A stretch of 64,000 bases of DNA. Source: Prosapia bicincta. Its lineage: Eukaryota; Arthropoda; Insecta; Hemiptera; Cercopidae. A program made the position numbers and the translations under genes. The stretch's first letter is position 1. Each line of letters opens with the position of its first letter. Shown here piece by piece: positions 19,262 to 30,699 of the stretch. The stretch lies in the NCBI GenBank assembly GCA_036971475.1, contig JBAIZL010000006.1, positions 10,931,656-10,995,655 of the forward strand, given 5' to 3'. Below the pieces are notes generated by a model, which was not told the origin of the DNA, made no database searches, and saw only the letters and a list, made by a program, of their open reading frames with translations.

Positions 19262-22200
19262 TATATAAACATTTCTTGCAATCCCGGCTCATTTCCTTTG
19301 CATACAGTATAGCTATAAATATTTCTTGGAAGCCCGACTCATTTCCTTTACATACCGTATTTATATAAACTTTTCTTGGAAGCCCGACTCATTTCCTTTG
19401 CATACAGTATTGATATAAACATTTCTTGGAAGCCCGACTCATATCCTTTGCATACAGTATAGCTATAAATATTTCTTGGAAGCCCGACTCATTTCCTTTA
19501 CAAACCGTATTTATATAAACTTTTCTTGGAAGCCCGACTCATTTCCTTTGCATACAGTATTGATATAAACATTTCTTGGAAGCCCGACTCATATCCTTTG
19601 CATACAGTATAGCTATAAATACTTCTTGGAAGCCCGACTCATTTCCTTTACATACCGTATTTATATAAACTTTTCTTGGAAGCCCGACTCATTTCCTTTG
19701 CATACAGTATTGATATAAACATTTCTTGGAATCCCGGCTCATTTCCTTTGCATACAGTATAGCTATAAATATTTCTTGGAAGCCCGACTCATTTCCTTTA
19801 CAAACCGTATTTATATAAACATTTCTTGGAAGTCCGAATCATTTCCTTCACTTACCGTATTTATATAAACATTTCTTGGAAGCCCGACTCATATCCTTTG
19901 CATACAGTATTTATATAAACATTTCTTGAAAGCTAGACTCATTTCCTTTGTATACAGGAATGATATAAACATTTCTTGGAAGCCCGACTCATTTCCTTTG
20001 CATACAGTATTGATATAAACATTTCTTGGAAGCCAGACTCATTTCCTTTGCATACAGTATTTATATAAACATACCTTGGAGGCTCGATTCATTTCCTTTG
20101 CATACTGTACGGCTGTAAACATTTCTTGGAAGCCCGACTTATTTCCTTTACATACCGTATTGATATAAACATTTCTTGGGAGACCGACTCATTTCCTTTG
20201 TATACCGTATAACTATAAACATTTCTTGGAAGCCCGACTCATTTCCTTTGCATACAATATTGATATAAACATTTCCTGGAAGCCCGTCTCATTTCCTTTG
20301 CATACAGTATATATATATATAAACATACCAAGGAGGCTCGATTCATTTCCTTTGCATACTGTATGGTTGTAAACATTTCTTGGAAGCCTGACTCATTTCC
20401 TTTACGTACCGTATTGATATAAAAATTTCTTGGGATACCGACTCAATTCCTTTGCATACAGTATGGCTATAAACATTTCTTGGGAGCCCGACTCATTTTC
20501 TTTGCATACAGTATTGATATAAACATTTCTTGGAAGCCCGACTCATTTCCTTTGCATACAGGATTTATATAAACATACCTTGGAGGCTCGATTCATTTCC
20601 TTTGCATCCTGCATGGTTGTAAACATTTCTTGGGAGACCCATTCATTTCCTTTGCATACAGTATCGATATAAACATTTCTTGGAGGCCCGACTCATTTCC
20701 TTTGCATACAGGATTTATTTCAACATATCTTGGAAGCCCGATTCATTTTCTTTGCATACTGTACGGCTGTAAACATTTCTTGGAAGCCAAACTCATTTCC
20801 TTTGCATACAGTATTTATATATATATACCTTGGAAGTCCGACTTATTTCCTTTGCATACAGTATTTATATGAACATACCTTGGAAGTCCGACTCATTTCC
20901 TTGGCATACAGTATTTATATAAACATAACTTTGAAGGCCGGCTCATTTCCTTTGCATTCAGTATTTATATAAACATACCTTGGAAGTCCGACTCATTTCC
21001 TTTGCATACAGTATTTATATGTACATACCTTGGAAGCGCGATTCATTTCCTTTGCATACAGTATTTATATAAACATACCTTGGAAGTTCGACTCATTTTC
21101 TTTGCATGCAGTATTTATATAAACATACCTTGGAAGTCCGACTCATTTCCTTGGCATACAGTATTTATATAAACATAACTTTGAAGCCCGGCTCATTTTC
21201 TTTACATACTGTATGGCTGTAAACATACCTTGGAAGTCCGACTCATTTTCTTTGCATACAGTATTTATATAAACATACCTTGGAAGTCCGACTCATTTCC
21301 TTGGTATACAGTATTTATATAAACATAACTTTGAAACCCGGCCTATTTCCTTTGCTTACAGTATTTATATAAACATACCTTGGAAATCCGACTCATTTCC
21401 TTTGCATACAGTATTTATATGAACATACCTTGGAAGCCCGATTCATTTCCTTTGCATACAGTATTTATATAAACATACCTTGGAAGTCCGACTCATTTCC
21501 TTTGCATACAGTATTTATATAAACATACCTTGGAAGTCCGACTCATTTCCTTGGCATACAGTATTTATATAAACATACCTTGAAAGTCCGACTCATTTCC
21601 TTTGCTTACAGTATTTATATGAACATACCTTGGAAGTCCGATTTATTTTGTTTATATACTGTACGGCTGTAAACATTTCTTGGATGCCCGACTGATTTCC
21701 TTTGCATACAGTATTTATATAAACATACCTTGGAAGTCCCACTCATTTTTTTTGCATACAGTATTTATATGAACATACCTTGGAAGCCCGATTCATTTCC
21801 TTTGCATACAGTATTTATATAAACATACCTTGGAAGTCCGACTCATTTCCTTTGCATACAGTATTTATATAAACATACCTTGGAAGTCCGATCATTTCCT
21901 TGGCATACAGTATTTATATAAACATACCTTGAAAGTCCGACTCATTTCCTTTGCTTACAGTATTTATATGAACATACCTTGGAAGTCCGATTTATTTTGT
22001 TTATATACTGTACGGCTGTAAACATTTCTTGGATGCCCGACTGATTTCCTTTGCATACAGTATTTATATAAACATACCTTGGAAGTCCGACTCATTTCCT
22101 TCGCATACAGTATTTATATAAACATACCTTGGAAGTCCGACTCATTTCCTTGGCATACAGTATTTATATAAACATACCTTGAAAGTCCGACTCATTTCCT

Positions 22201-22718
22201 TTGCTTACAGTATTTATATGAACATACCTTGGAAGTCCCACTCATTTTTTTTGCATACAGTATTTATATGAACATACCTTGGAAGCCCGATTCATTTTCT
22301 TTACATACTGTATGGTTGTAAACATTTCTTGGAAGTCCGACTCATTTCCTTGGCATACAGTATTTATATAAACATACCTTGAAAGTCCGACTCATTTCCT
22401 TTGCTTACAGTATTTATATGAACATACCTTGGAAGTCCGATTTATTTTGTTTATATACTGTACGGCTGTAAACATTTCTTGGATGCCCGACTGATTTCCT
22501 TTGCATACAGTATTTATATAAACATACCTTGGAAGTCCCACTCATTTTTTTTGCATACAGTATTTATATGAACATACCTTGGAAGCCCGATTCATTTTCT
22601 TTACATACTGTATGGTTGTAAACATTTCTTGGAAGCCCGACTGATTTCCTTTGCATACAGTATTTATATAAACATACCTTGGAAGCCCGATTCATTTCCT
22701 TTATATACTGTACGGCTG
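19262..22718. repeat. 50-bp minisatellite array, about 69 copies
   Basis: The unit has the form TTTCTTGGAAGCCCGACTCA followed by TTTCCTTTGCATACAGTATT and TATATAAACA, period 50 bp. Left copies (to about 20.5 kb) carry TTTCTTGG and right copies mostly TACCTTGG, so two subfamilies meet in the array. A variant with TTTTGTTTATATACTGTACG recurs near 21650, 21990 and 22440, marking block duplications. Open frames with SFAYSIY repeats are artefacts. The array ends at CGGCTGTACGGACGG. Confidence 0.97.
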
Positions 22719-22766
22719 TACGGACGGTGGCTTGTTTAGCTCTGTTGCCACGTATTCAACCGGCCT

Positions 22767-22994
22767 ATGTCGCTTACCCCTGAGCGAACAGTGTTGCCTA
22801 GTTCTAGCGTCTGGTCTATCGTCTGTCCGTGTGGCAACAGTGCATTTCATATAGTGGACATGAGCGATGGGATAGGAATAGAATACCCATGTACCAGTAT
22901 AATAGGCCCTTTCTATGGAATATTAGCAGATAGTGAATGGAACAATGGGGTAAGTGTCGCTCAAGAGAGGATGAAAAAACCTGGCAAGAAATAA
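22767..22994 (+). CDS. Hypothetical 75-codon open frame
   Basis: The frame starts MSLTPERTVL and ends KKPGKK at TAA. It is GC-richer than the surroundings. A GGGGTAAGTG sequence inside (about 22948-22957) resembles a splice donor, so only the part before it might be exonic. An inverted CTGTTGCCAC pair flanks the start. No domain recognised; it may equally be a transposon remnant. Confidence 0.2.
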   Translation: MSLTPERTVLPSSSVWSIVCPCGNSAFHIVDMSDGIGIEYPCTSIIGPFYGILADSEWNNGVSVAQERMKKPGKK

Positions 22995-23589
22995 ACCCTG
23001 ACAGAAAATACCCCAGGATAGATCATGCAGAAACCCTGGGAGCTAGGATATCCTTATGCTGAAGAAGAAGGAGGGGTATTACCTTGAAAATACCTGGTTA
23101 GTGAGTCTATAGTAGGAGTAACATGCACTTCTTCTGCAAACAATTCGACACTGAAATAGGCAAGCAAAACAACAGCAAATTAAACACTGATTTCCGTTTG
23201 CATAGCAACAAAGTTTGTTTACATTTATAAAGAATATAAATATTTGAATTATAAATAATTTGTGGTAAAATGTTTTGTTTATCCTGAACAAATGTTTCAT
23301 AAATTATTTCCTATTTGTGATGGGTTAAATTTCGAAAATCTATAGAGTAATATGAAAGAAAATATTTCTAAATTCATTTCCATGCTCACCAGTTGCTACT
23401 CTGCCAGATATCTGGGGAAGAAATACACAGACTTACGACTTGGAAAGTAATTTTCTAATTTTATACCTCCAGTTGTATCTTTTAGTGTTACCAATTATGT
23501 GTTAGTTTGCAAATTTGTAGACAAATTTATTGAAGTTAAATTTGAGCAGGTTCTGTTATCTACAAAATAAAATTTACTACAAATAGCAA
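22995..23589. other. Spacer
   Basis: No supported gene. The minus-strand open frame at 23079-23300 is low-complexity and unconvincing. Confidence 0.5.
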
Positions 23590-23630
23590 TAAACCGGTTT
23601 AATATCGAGTAAAAGAAGTTTATTTATTTA

Positions 23631-23671
23631 GTGCAACGTTTCGGCAACTGGTTCGGTGCCCATATCAAGCC
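23631..23671 (-). ncRNA. Hammerhead-like motif (family D)
   Basis: On the minus strand a core-like CTTGATA and TG precede GGCA, a loop and TGCC (stem II, 4 bp), then GAA, palindromic stem III ACGT, T, and GCAC. The core is imperfect and no 5' partner for GCAC is adjacent. The GCC-GAAACGTTGC ending resembles ends of PLE-type repeats in other animals, from memory. Confidence 0.4.
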
Positions 23672-23894
23672 TGAAAACAATATTCCATTGCTTTTAAATA
23701 CCCATATAAAATACAAGTACACCCACTTCAATAATTTAAAACTTCAAAAAACTCAATAAAACTTTAATAAAAATTTTAATAAAATAACCCGCCAAAGTAG
23801 TGAGTCACAAAATGTTTGAAAAAATAATTAAAAGCAGTGACAACACTGAGAGAACAATAATATTTGCATAATAATAAAACATGCACAAAATAAC

Positions 23895-24190
23895 TTCTTT
23901 GACTCAATATTAATTAATTAAATTCAATGAATTAATTTTAGTTTTATATATGAGAAAAACTTTTCACAAAAGGGGTAAGATATGGAATATAGTTATTTCG
24001 TCCCATTTGGCGTTAAAATAAGTGATAACATATGATTTCATAAAACAGCTGGTTTTATCTTATAGGTTATGTGGTAGAACAGCTGTTTTAACGCGTAGGC
24101 TGTGTTACTTTATGTATATTATTTGTAATTATTTAACAAAAAGTAACTAAAATAAAATATTTTTTTGTTGACCGAAGTAGGAATTTACTT
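23895..24190 (-). repeat. Dispersed repeat family R, partial copy
   Basis: Reverse-oriented copy with CTTTTCACAAAAGGGG, ATAACATATGATTTCATAAA, CAGCTGTTTTAACGCGTAGG and TTTGTAATTATTTAAC. The TTGAACTTGAGTG end is missing. Confidence 0.7.
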
Positions 24191-24334
24191 AAAAATTTGT
24201 ATATTTATTTTAGTTGTTTTTTTTGTTGCGAAAAGCCAATAAGATTATCATTACCGGCTTCCCTAGTGAATTTACAGGAAACAAATTACGTTTAAAACAG
24301 TTACTAAACCAGAAAACTATAATCAACTATTCTT

Positions 24335-24560
24335 TGAGCTTGGCTTGTGAGGTTATGTTAAAACAAGTAAAAGACATATACAAATCTCACAAATTACTCA
24401 CAATCAACGCCCACGACATATAGAAATATAGAAGTGTAACCTTACTTTTACCTTAGAGTTTGTAGTCATTGATGATGACTTTGTCATTGAAACGCGTATG
24501 AGTCAATAAATTATTAATTTGTGAGTTTTGTGTATGTCTTTTATTTGTTTTTAAAACTAT
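24335..24560. mobile_element. Foldback unit (family A), copy 2, degraded
   Basis: Left arm GCTTGTGAGGTTATGTTAAA and AAAAGACATA...AAATCTCACAAATT; right arm ATTGATGATGACTTTGTCAT, GAAACGCGTATGAGTCAATA and TTTTATTTGTTTTTA. Most of the left arm after the terminal block has been replaced. The plus-strand hammerhead-like motif (24461-24502) has lost three bases of the core repeat but keeps stem III ACGCGT. Confidence 0.6.
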
Positions 24561-24591
24561 AAACGTTTTTCATAAGTAATTATTTAACTAA

Positions 24592-24668
24592 GTGAAAACT
24601 AGTAATTTACTATTTCACTGACGAATCCTAACCTCAATTAATAGTTTTCACTTGGCTATTTAATTAAT
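24592..24668. repeat. Short hairpin
   Basis: AAGTGAAAACTAGTAA near 24592 is mirrored by TTAATAGTTTTCACTT near 24639-24654. Nothing else is seen in 24670-25230 apart from a TGACGTCA palindrome at 25205. Confidence 0.5.
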
Positions 24669-25278
24669 TTCTTCTGTAAAACCAAGATGATTACAAACAA
24701 CTTTTATAAACTTGTACAGTTTTTTATTTGTATAAAATAAATATTTTCCCCACTTCCAACTCTTTGTTTCCTACCCCTTGTACATTTCCTGAGCTAGTCT
24801 CTCGCTGTTTTAAATATTCATTTCCAATACTTGGCTCTACATTCTGGGATGGCTGTCAAAGACAGCTAGAATAATACACAGAAGTACTGTCTCGAGGGAC
24901 AGGAACATACGGATATTGTATGAACTAGAGCCCGCAGACTGACACTAAGTTACGTCCATGTTTAGAAAACTTCGAAGGGAACATTTTTAAAATAATTAAT
25001 TTAAGGAAAAATTACATTAAACATGTAGAGCTGTGAAGTCACAGTGTTTTAAAATGAGTAGCTGTTAATTCAGGAATGTTTAACAGAAGTTTTTCTTGAA
25101 CCGAAAACCCTTCTTTGTATAAACAATTAATTCTTCAAACATCTTTCTCCAACTACTTATCTTCCAACCATGTTAACACAGACTTGTTTCGTCGTCCATG
25201 AAAATGACGTCATCAGTGTTGAAGTTATAAACAATTAAATAACTGCACACGAACTCACAAAACAATATACTTTATTAT

Positions 25279-25320
25279 AATACGCGTTTCAATGACTTTT
25301 TTCATCATCATCAGTAACAC
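25279..25320 (-). ncRNA. Hammerhead-like motif (family A variant), left arm
   Basis: Core CTGATGA is perfect, followed by T, GATGA with an A-rich loop and TCATT (stem II), GAA, stem III ACGCGT, A. Stem I next to the core is poorly paired. Confidence 0.5.
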
Positions 25321-25435
25321 TACTACAAGTTTACAGATGCAAAGCGCTAATGAATAATACACAACACTAACATAAGGAGGGTAATCACATCTAATGACTG
25401 AAACAAATCACGTATAGTGCGGACCACATAACCGT

Positions 25436-25690
25436 ACACTTGGCCTTGAGAGATCGCAGTAGGCGAGACGGGAGGTAGAGGGTCAGTATAAATACTATCC
25501 TACAATGATAAGGGCTGTAAAATCACTAACTTGCATGATACGGTCGATATTAGATAAATTAGCTTCGATATGAAATAACAAACAATGTTGCAAATTGTGT
25601 AGACATATCGGATGCAGAAGCTGTTGTTATATCGAGCATTCTCAATATGTAACATGTTTTCAGAAGTGGTAGTACACACAAGACCATGTG
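25436..25690. repeat. Inverted repeat arm, pairs with 26300-26562
   Basis: Blocks such as GGCCTTGAGAGATCGCAGTA, TCGATATGAAATAACAAACA, GACATATCGGATGCAG and ATGTAACATGTTTTCAGA reappear in reverse complement at 26300-26562. A third partial copy is at 41290-41400. Confidence 0.8.
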
Positions 25691-25783
25691 CACGTTTACT
25701 TGGTCCGTGAGCATCTGCATACGGTCCGTGGTCTGTATACATACGGATTTGCAGTTGAGTTGGAGTTGTAAATATGTAGTAGT

Positions 25784-25834
25784 GTTACTGATGATGATGG
25801 CGTAAGTCATTAAAAAGCGTATTATAATAGAGTA
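25784..25834 (+). ncRNA. Hammerhead-like motif, right arm, degraded 3' half
   Basis: Perfect CTGATGA and the extra T, but the GAAAC junction has become AAAAAGCG, so the catalytic core is broken. Confidence 0.4.
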
Positions 25835-26299
25835 CATTTTTGTGAGATCGTGTTAAGCTATTTATTTGGTTATACCTAAAATAGATAGGTTATCGGGGTC
25901 ATAAACAGGGGTTCTGCCAGGAGATAAAGCAACAGACTGAAAATGCGCAGGAGAACTCTTCGACTAGATGAAGTGGAAGCCTAAGCACTTCTATCCCTCT
26001 TTCGCATCTAAGACGGTAGTTTCGACCAACACTGTGTAAGCAAAACCCCCCTCTTACTTTTAATGTCAAGTAGCCCATTCAGCATTCACTGGACAAATGT
26101 CTCGCTATATCCCGCGAAATACTTCTTACACCCCTTGTAGATAAATAATCCCATGCTACTGGTAATATAAGATAGTTATAGCATCGCGTGGGGATCGTAC
26201 ATGCCTGAACTAGACCTAAAAGAGGGGAAAAGACAGTACTGTTACGTCCAGCTAACCGTGCACTTGCTCACTCCCGTTTTCTCGTGTACTATCACGTCT

Positions 26300-26562
26300 A
26301 AAAACATGTAACATTTTCAGATCGTTCTAAACATCAACAGCTACTGCATCCGATATGTCTACAAATATTTCAAGATTGTTTGTTATTTCATATCGAAGCT
26401 AATTTGTCATCGAATTTATCTAATTTTGACCGCCTTGTGCAAGTCAGTGTTTTGACAGTCCTTATCATGCATGTAGGAAAGTATTTTATACTGACTCAAA
26501 TCAGCTCTCCACCTTACTGATCGCCTACTGCGATCTCTCAAGGCCAAATACACAGTTAAGTG
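26300..26562. repeat. Inverted repeat arm, pairs with 25436-25690
   Basis: See the partner. The interval 25870-26290 between the arms holds no recognised gene. Confidence 0.8.
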
Positions 26563-27364
26563 GTCCCGACGGTACCAGCTATTCTTTTACCAGTTAATTT
26601 ATGAAAAATGTTTTAATGAAATACTTATCGTAAATTCCAAACACATTTTTCCATCAAACTTTGAATCCATTTATTGCAGTATGACACAGAGGTTTCCAGC
26701 ATAGTAGCCTCCCTTTAGGCTCAACGCATTTATTAATCCCTTCACCACAAATGTTCCCTATCGGTCGTATGGATCATCACATGGTTTATGGCTACACGTA
26801 GTTATAACATTAAATTATTGTCAATCTTTCTTGTTAAAATAATTTAACGCAAGTTAGATTCCGAATCCAAAGGTATCTAAATCGTCCCTATTAATTCGAA
26901 AAAATGCTTTATTTCGCCTTTAGAGGCGGAAGTTCATAAAAGGTTATCAATTGGAACGGAAAACGTGAGCGGAAGCAAAACGGAAATACATTCGTCTCGT
27001 TAAAGACGTCAATTTTGCTGGCGGATACGACTCGTAAAATCTTCTAGACGACGTGGCTTACAACCAAACGTAGTGTAAAATAAATACCACACACGTGCAC
27101 GCGCGCGCGCGCTTACACATACTGTATAGATGGTATGGAGAGTAAAGTGAAAGAAATAATTATTCTAAAGTTAAGGGATTATAATGATTGCAAAACAAAT
27201 ACGAAATATATCCTAAGTCGATTTTATGGTACAACATGTTAAATATTCAGTGCTCGAGTGTAACAAACAAAACATATCTAATCTGAAAATTTAAAAACTA
27301 CTAGTGAGTATAAACACACACACGTACAGTGTACCGAAAAATTGTAAACTTCTTATGGCATAAA
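26563..27364. other. Spacer with a (CG)n run
   Basis: CACGTGCACGCGCGCGCGCG around 27094-27113 is an alternating purine-pyrimidine run with Z-DNA potential. No gene seen. Confidence 0.5.
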
Positions 27365-27785
27365 TGAGTGATATAAACAAAAATCTGCAAGTCAATTCCT
27401 ACTTAGGTCAACAAATAAAAATCTTATTTGAGTTACTTTGTATTAAATAATTACAATTATTATAAAGTAACCTAACCTAGGCGTTAAAACAGCTGTCCAT
27501 CACAAAACATATGACATAAAATCAGCTGTTTTATCGAATCATACGTTATAACTTATTTTAAGCCTAATAACTTTACTGCGTACCTTGCACCTTTTACGGA
27601 AAGTTTTTCTGCCATTTAAAACTAAAATTATTTCATTAAAAGTGTATTAACATCAATTGCCATCCACAAGTTTAAAAATAAGCGTTTGAACTTAAGTGGA
27701 TGAACAAAAAGTATTTTATTAATGATTAAAATTTTGAACTAGATATATATAGGTAGAGTGAGAACTACGAGTAATAGAAGGAATT
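27365..27785 (+). repeat. Dispersed repeat family R, full-length-like copy
   Basis: Contains GATATAAACAAAAATCTGCA, CAATTCCTACTTAGGTCAAC, AAAATCAGCTGTTTTATCGA, GTTTGAACTTAAGTGGATGA and the end TATATATAGGTAGAGTGAGA. Confidence 0.75.
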
Positions 27786-28165
27786 GAATAAACTATAAAT
27801 TATCAGTTTATACTAATTTTCAATATGGAAATATTATGCTGTCTTATAAACAACTAGTTAAAACATTTTGGTAATGTAACCTAATACATTTTAAAATAAA
27901 ATTTATAAATATAATAAAAGGAAAATACAATGTTACGCCTAAGGAAATTTTAAAAAGAAATATTTTTGTAGCAAAACACCACTGCAATGTTGAACAGAGA
28001 TTTCACTCAAGACAAACAACCCCTCCTCCTACCATAAACTGAATTAATTACTCAAATGTTCTCAAAGCGCCTTTCTCTCTGCCTTTTCCGCATCATAACG
28101 TAAACTTGTTTTCGTCCATCCTCTCCTCCAGATTTAATTAAATCTCAATTCATTATTTTTTACAG

Positions 28166-28225
28166 CGACAACTTTCAAATGGAAGAGTTCGGAACGGCGT
28201 CAAGAAGGAAAGCCAGCCGGCGAGA
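28166..28225 (+). CDS. Exon-like block (possible start-codon exon)
   Basis: A T-rich tract ending TTTTTTACAG is followed by 60 GC-richer bases and then GTAAGG, a good donor. ATG at 28179 opens MEEFGTASRRKASRRE up to the donor; the other two frames are open too, so the frame is uncertain. No product recognised. Short and supported by splice-like borders and composition only. Confidence 0.3.
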
Positions 28226-28479
28226 GTAAGGTCTTGAAAAATACTTATTTATTCACAACTTAATAAAAAAAACACGGTTTTAGTAAAATTACAGTATTTA
28301 TTCACAGTTTTAAACATTATTTCTGACGCATCTCACAAGCTTCGACTGTTCATTATAGTAGGCGGGCAAAACCTAGACCCTTCATTACAACCCCAACAAG
28401 GAGTAAGGCTGTTTGAGGAAGACGACTATGCATTCTGATGTATGGTCCTCCTGTATATCCCATACCAGTGGGTTTATGT

Positions 28480-28900
28480 CCTTACCTTTCCATTTATCTT
28501 ATAACAGGATGTTCATGTCCTTGCCCTCCCATATAACCCATGCCAGGGTTTCATGTCATAATCACTTACAAGAGGGTGCGTTGACCCTCTTATTTATCTT
28601 ATAACAGGATGTTCATGTCCTTGCCTTCCCATATAACCCATGCCAGGGTTTCATGTCATAATCACTTACAAGAGGGTGCGTTGACCCTCTTATTTATCTT
28701 ATAACAGGATGTTCATGTCCTTGCCTTCCCATATAACCAATGCCAGGGTTTCATGTCATAATCACTTACAAGAGGGTGCGTTGACCCTCTTATTTATCTT
28801 ATAACAGGATGTTCATGTCCTTGCCTTCCCATATAACCAATGCCAGGGTTTCATGTCATAATCACTTACAAGAGGGTTCGTTGACCCTCTTATTTATCTT
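28480..28900. repeat. 100-bp tandem repeat, four copies
   Basis: GTTGACCCTCTTATTTATCT recurs at about 28580, 28680, 28780 and 28880, an exact 100-bp period with few differences. Confidence 0.95.
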
Positions 28901-28914
28901 ATAACAGGAAGTTT

Positions 28915-29440
28915 ATGTCCCTACCTTCTGATGTATCCCATACCAGTGGGTTTATGTCCTTTACCCCCTCCATTTATCCCATACCAGTGGGTTTATGTCC
29001 TTTACCCCCTCCATTTATCCCATACCAGTGGGTTTATGTCCTTTACCCCCTCCCATATAACCCATACCAGTGGGTTTATGTCCTTTACCCCCTCCATTTA
29101 TCCCATACCAGTGGGTTTATGTCCTTTACCCCCTCCATTTATCCCATACCAGTGGGTTTATGTCCTTTACCCCCTCCATTTATCCCATACCAGTGGGTTT
29201 ATGTCCTTTACCCCTCCATTTATCCCATACCAGTGGGTTTATGTCCTTTACCCCCTCCATTTATCCCATACCAGTGGATTTATGTCCTTTACCCCCTCCA
29301 TTTATCCCATACCAGTGGGTTTATGTCCTTTACCCCCTCCATTTATCCCATACCAGTGGGTTTATGTCCTTTACCCCCTCCATTTATCCCATACCAGTGG
29401 GTTTATGTCCTTTTACCCTCCCATATATCCCATAACAAGG
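28915..29440. repeat. 41-bp minisatellite
   Basis: Unit TCCATTTATCCCATACCAGT followed by GGGTTTATGTCCTTTACCCC, period 41 bp, about 12 copies, highly homogeneous. Because 41 is not a multiple of three and the unit has no stop in any plus frame, all three frames stay open (the 183, 171 and 121 codon frames); these are artefacts. Degenerate copies continue to about 29885. Confidence 0.95.
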
Positions 29441-30299
29441 GGTTAATTTCCTTAAATTTCCCATAGACAACATACGCGGCAACATGTACATACTCTCCCA
29501 ATAATCACATACGAGGAGGCTTGTGTTTTACCCTCGCATACATACCATACCAAGGGGTTTATGTCCTCACCATCCCATTTATCCCATACCATGGTTTCGT
29601 GTCTTTATCCTCCCTATAATCACTTGCCAGAGGGTTTATATAGTTACCATCTCATAAATTCCTTACGAATGGTTTTATATCTTGATCTCCCCATATCTCG
29701 TACCAGCGGGTTTATGTCCTTACCCTCCAGTATATCTCATACTAGCGAGCCTATGTTCTTATCCCCCATATATCCCGTAGCAGGGGCTCATGTTCTTAAT
29801 CCCTCCATACCTAATAACTTACCAGGAGGTTTATGTATTTACTTCCCATATATCTCATACCAGGAGGTTTATGTCTTTAATGCCTAGTGTAGAAAAAATA
29901 ATACAATATTTAACACAACGTATTGTTTAATACTGATTTTTAGTTACATTTAGGTGTTTACTAAATTTCTCCTATACATAAAAGTATCCTCTTTTTTTTA
30001 ACTTGAATTGGATCTTTTCCGAAACACGAAATTATAAAATACACTGAAAAGAAAACTGGGAAAAGAAAAGGTTAAACTCAATTTGACAATAGAAGTACTT
30101 CATAGCGTTGAAAATTACAATGCTTTTTAAGAGTTTTGTCTATTGCCTTTAAATAGTCAATTACAAAAATTATAATTGTTTTCTCTAGAAGCTTATAAGA
30201 GCTTTGTTTATCGTTGGAAAGAAATGTTTCCTTTACTAATTAGAGAAGAGGAGTGGGTGGCGGAGTATTGGAGAATAAAAAAGCACAAATTTTACAATT

Positions 30300-30656
30300 A
30301 CCGTTGTGATACTTGAGTCCATCAGCGCGTAAGTTGCATCTCTCGGAAACGCTTGTTGTCCGCAATCCTTCATCTCACCAAATTTGTGGTGCCATTGTAG
30401 TGTGAAACGAATGTATGTATGAAACAAAAAGTATAACTCGAGAAGGTTAATTTCTGGTTAATAACGGCAAGGTATTGTCTGTTCAGTAAGTCTTATTACC
30501 CATTTATAACGCCCACGGAATTTTCCCGCCTTAGCAGCTTGTAAACATTTGTTTCGTAGCTTATGCAACGATTTATTAGTGTCCTTTAGTTTAGTTTTCC
30601 AGTTTTTAAAAATTTGTACGTAGAATGATTTTTTATTTTTATTGAGGGAGCTGCAG
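30300..30656 (-). CDS. Two exon-like blocks of an unidentified gene
   Basis: On the minus strand TGTGTCCTGCAG is an acceptor-like sequence followed from about 30650 by SLNKNKKSFYVQIFKNWKTK and on to RGRYKW, a lysine-rich helical segment ending beside GGGTAATA, a possible donor (about 30505). A second block (about 30380-30305) reads EMKDCGQQAFPRDATYALMD and ends near CGGTAATTG. Together they might be neighbouring exons, but no family is recognised and splice sites are weak. Confidence 0.22.
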
Positions 30657-30699
30657 GACACAACAAATTACACAAAACAAGTCATCTATTCTTCACAAC

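Larger units (their letters stand above)
25240..25860. mobile_element. Unit flanked by inverted hammerhead-bearing arms
   Basis: The left arm reads ACTTTATTATAATACGCG then a minus-strand hammerhead-like motif ending near GTAACACTACTAC; the right arm mirrors it with GTAGTAGTGTTACTGATGAT and GCGTATTATAATAGAGTA. About 450 bases lie between, including the block 25436-25690 that recurs inverted at 26300-26562. No coding region. The arms plus non-coding interior resemble a small non-autonomous retroelement of the retrozyme or PLE type, which is inference. Confidence 0.6.

Noticed and set aside
20630..22021. Frames with SFAYSIY repeats
   Set aside because: Translations of the 50-bp minisatellite.
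19262..22718. CRISPR array
   Set aside because: Repeats are contiguous 50-bp units without unique spacers, in a eukaryotic context.
28915..29466. Long frame of 183 codons with repeated YPIPVGLCPL
   Set aside because: Product of a 41-bp minisatellite that is open in all three plus frames; no start context or domain.
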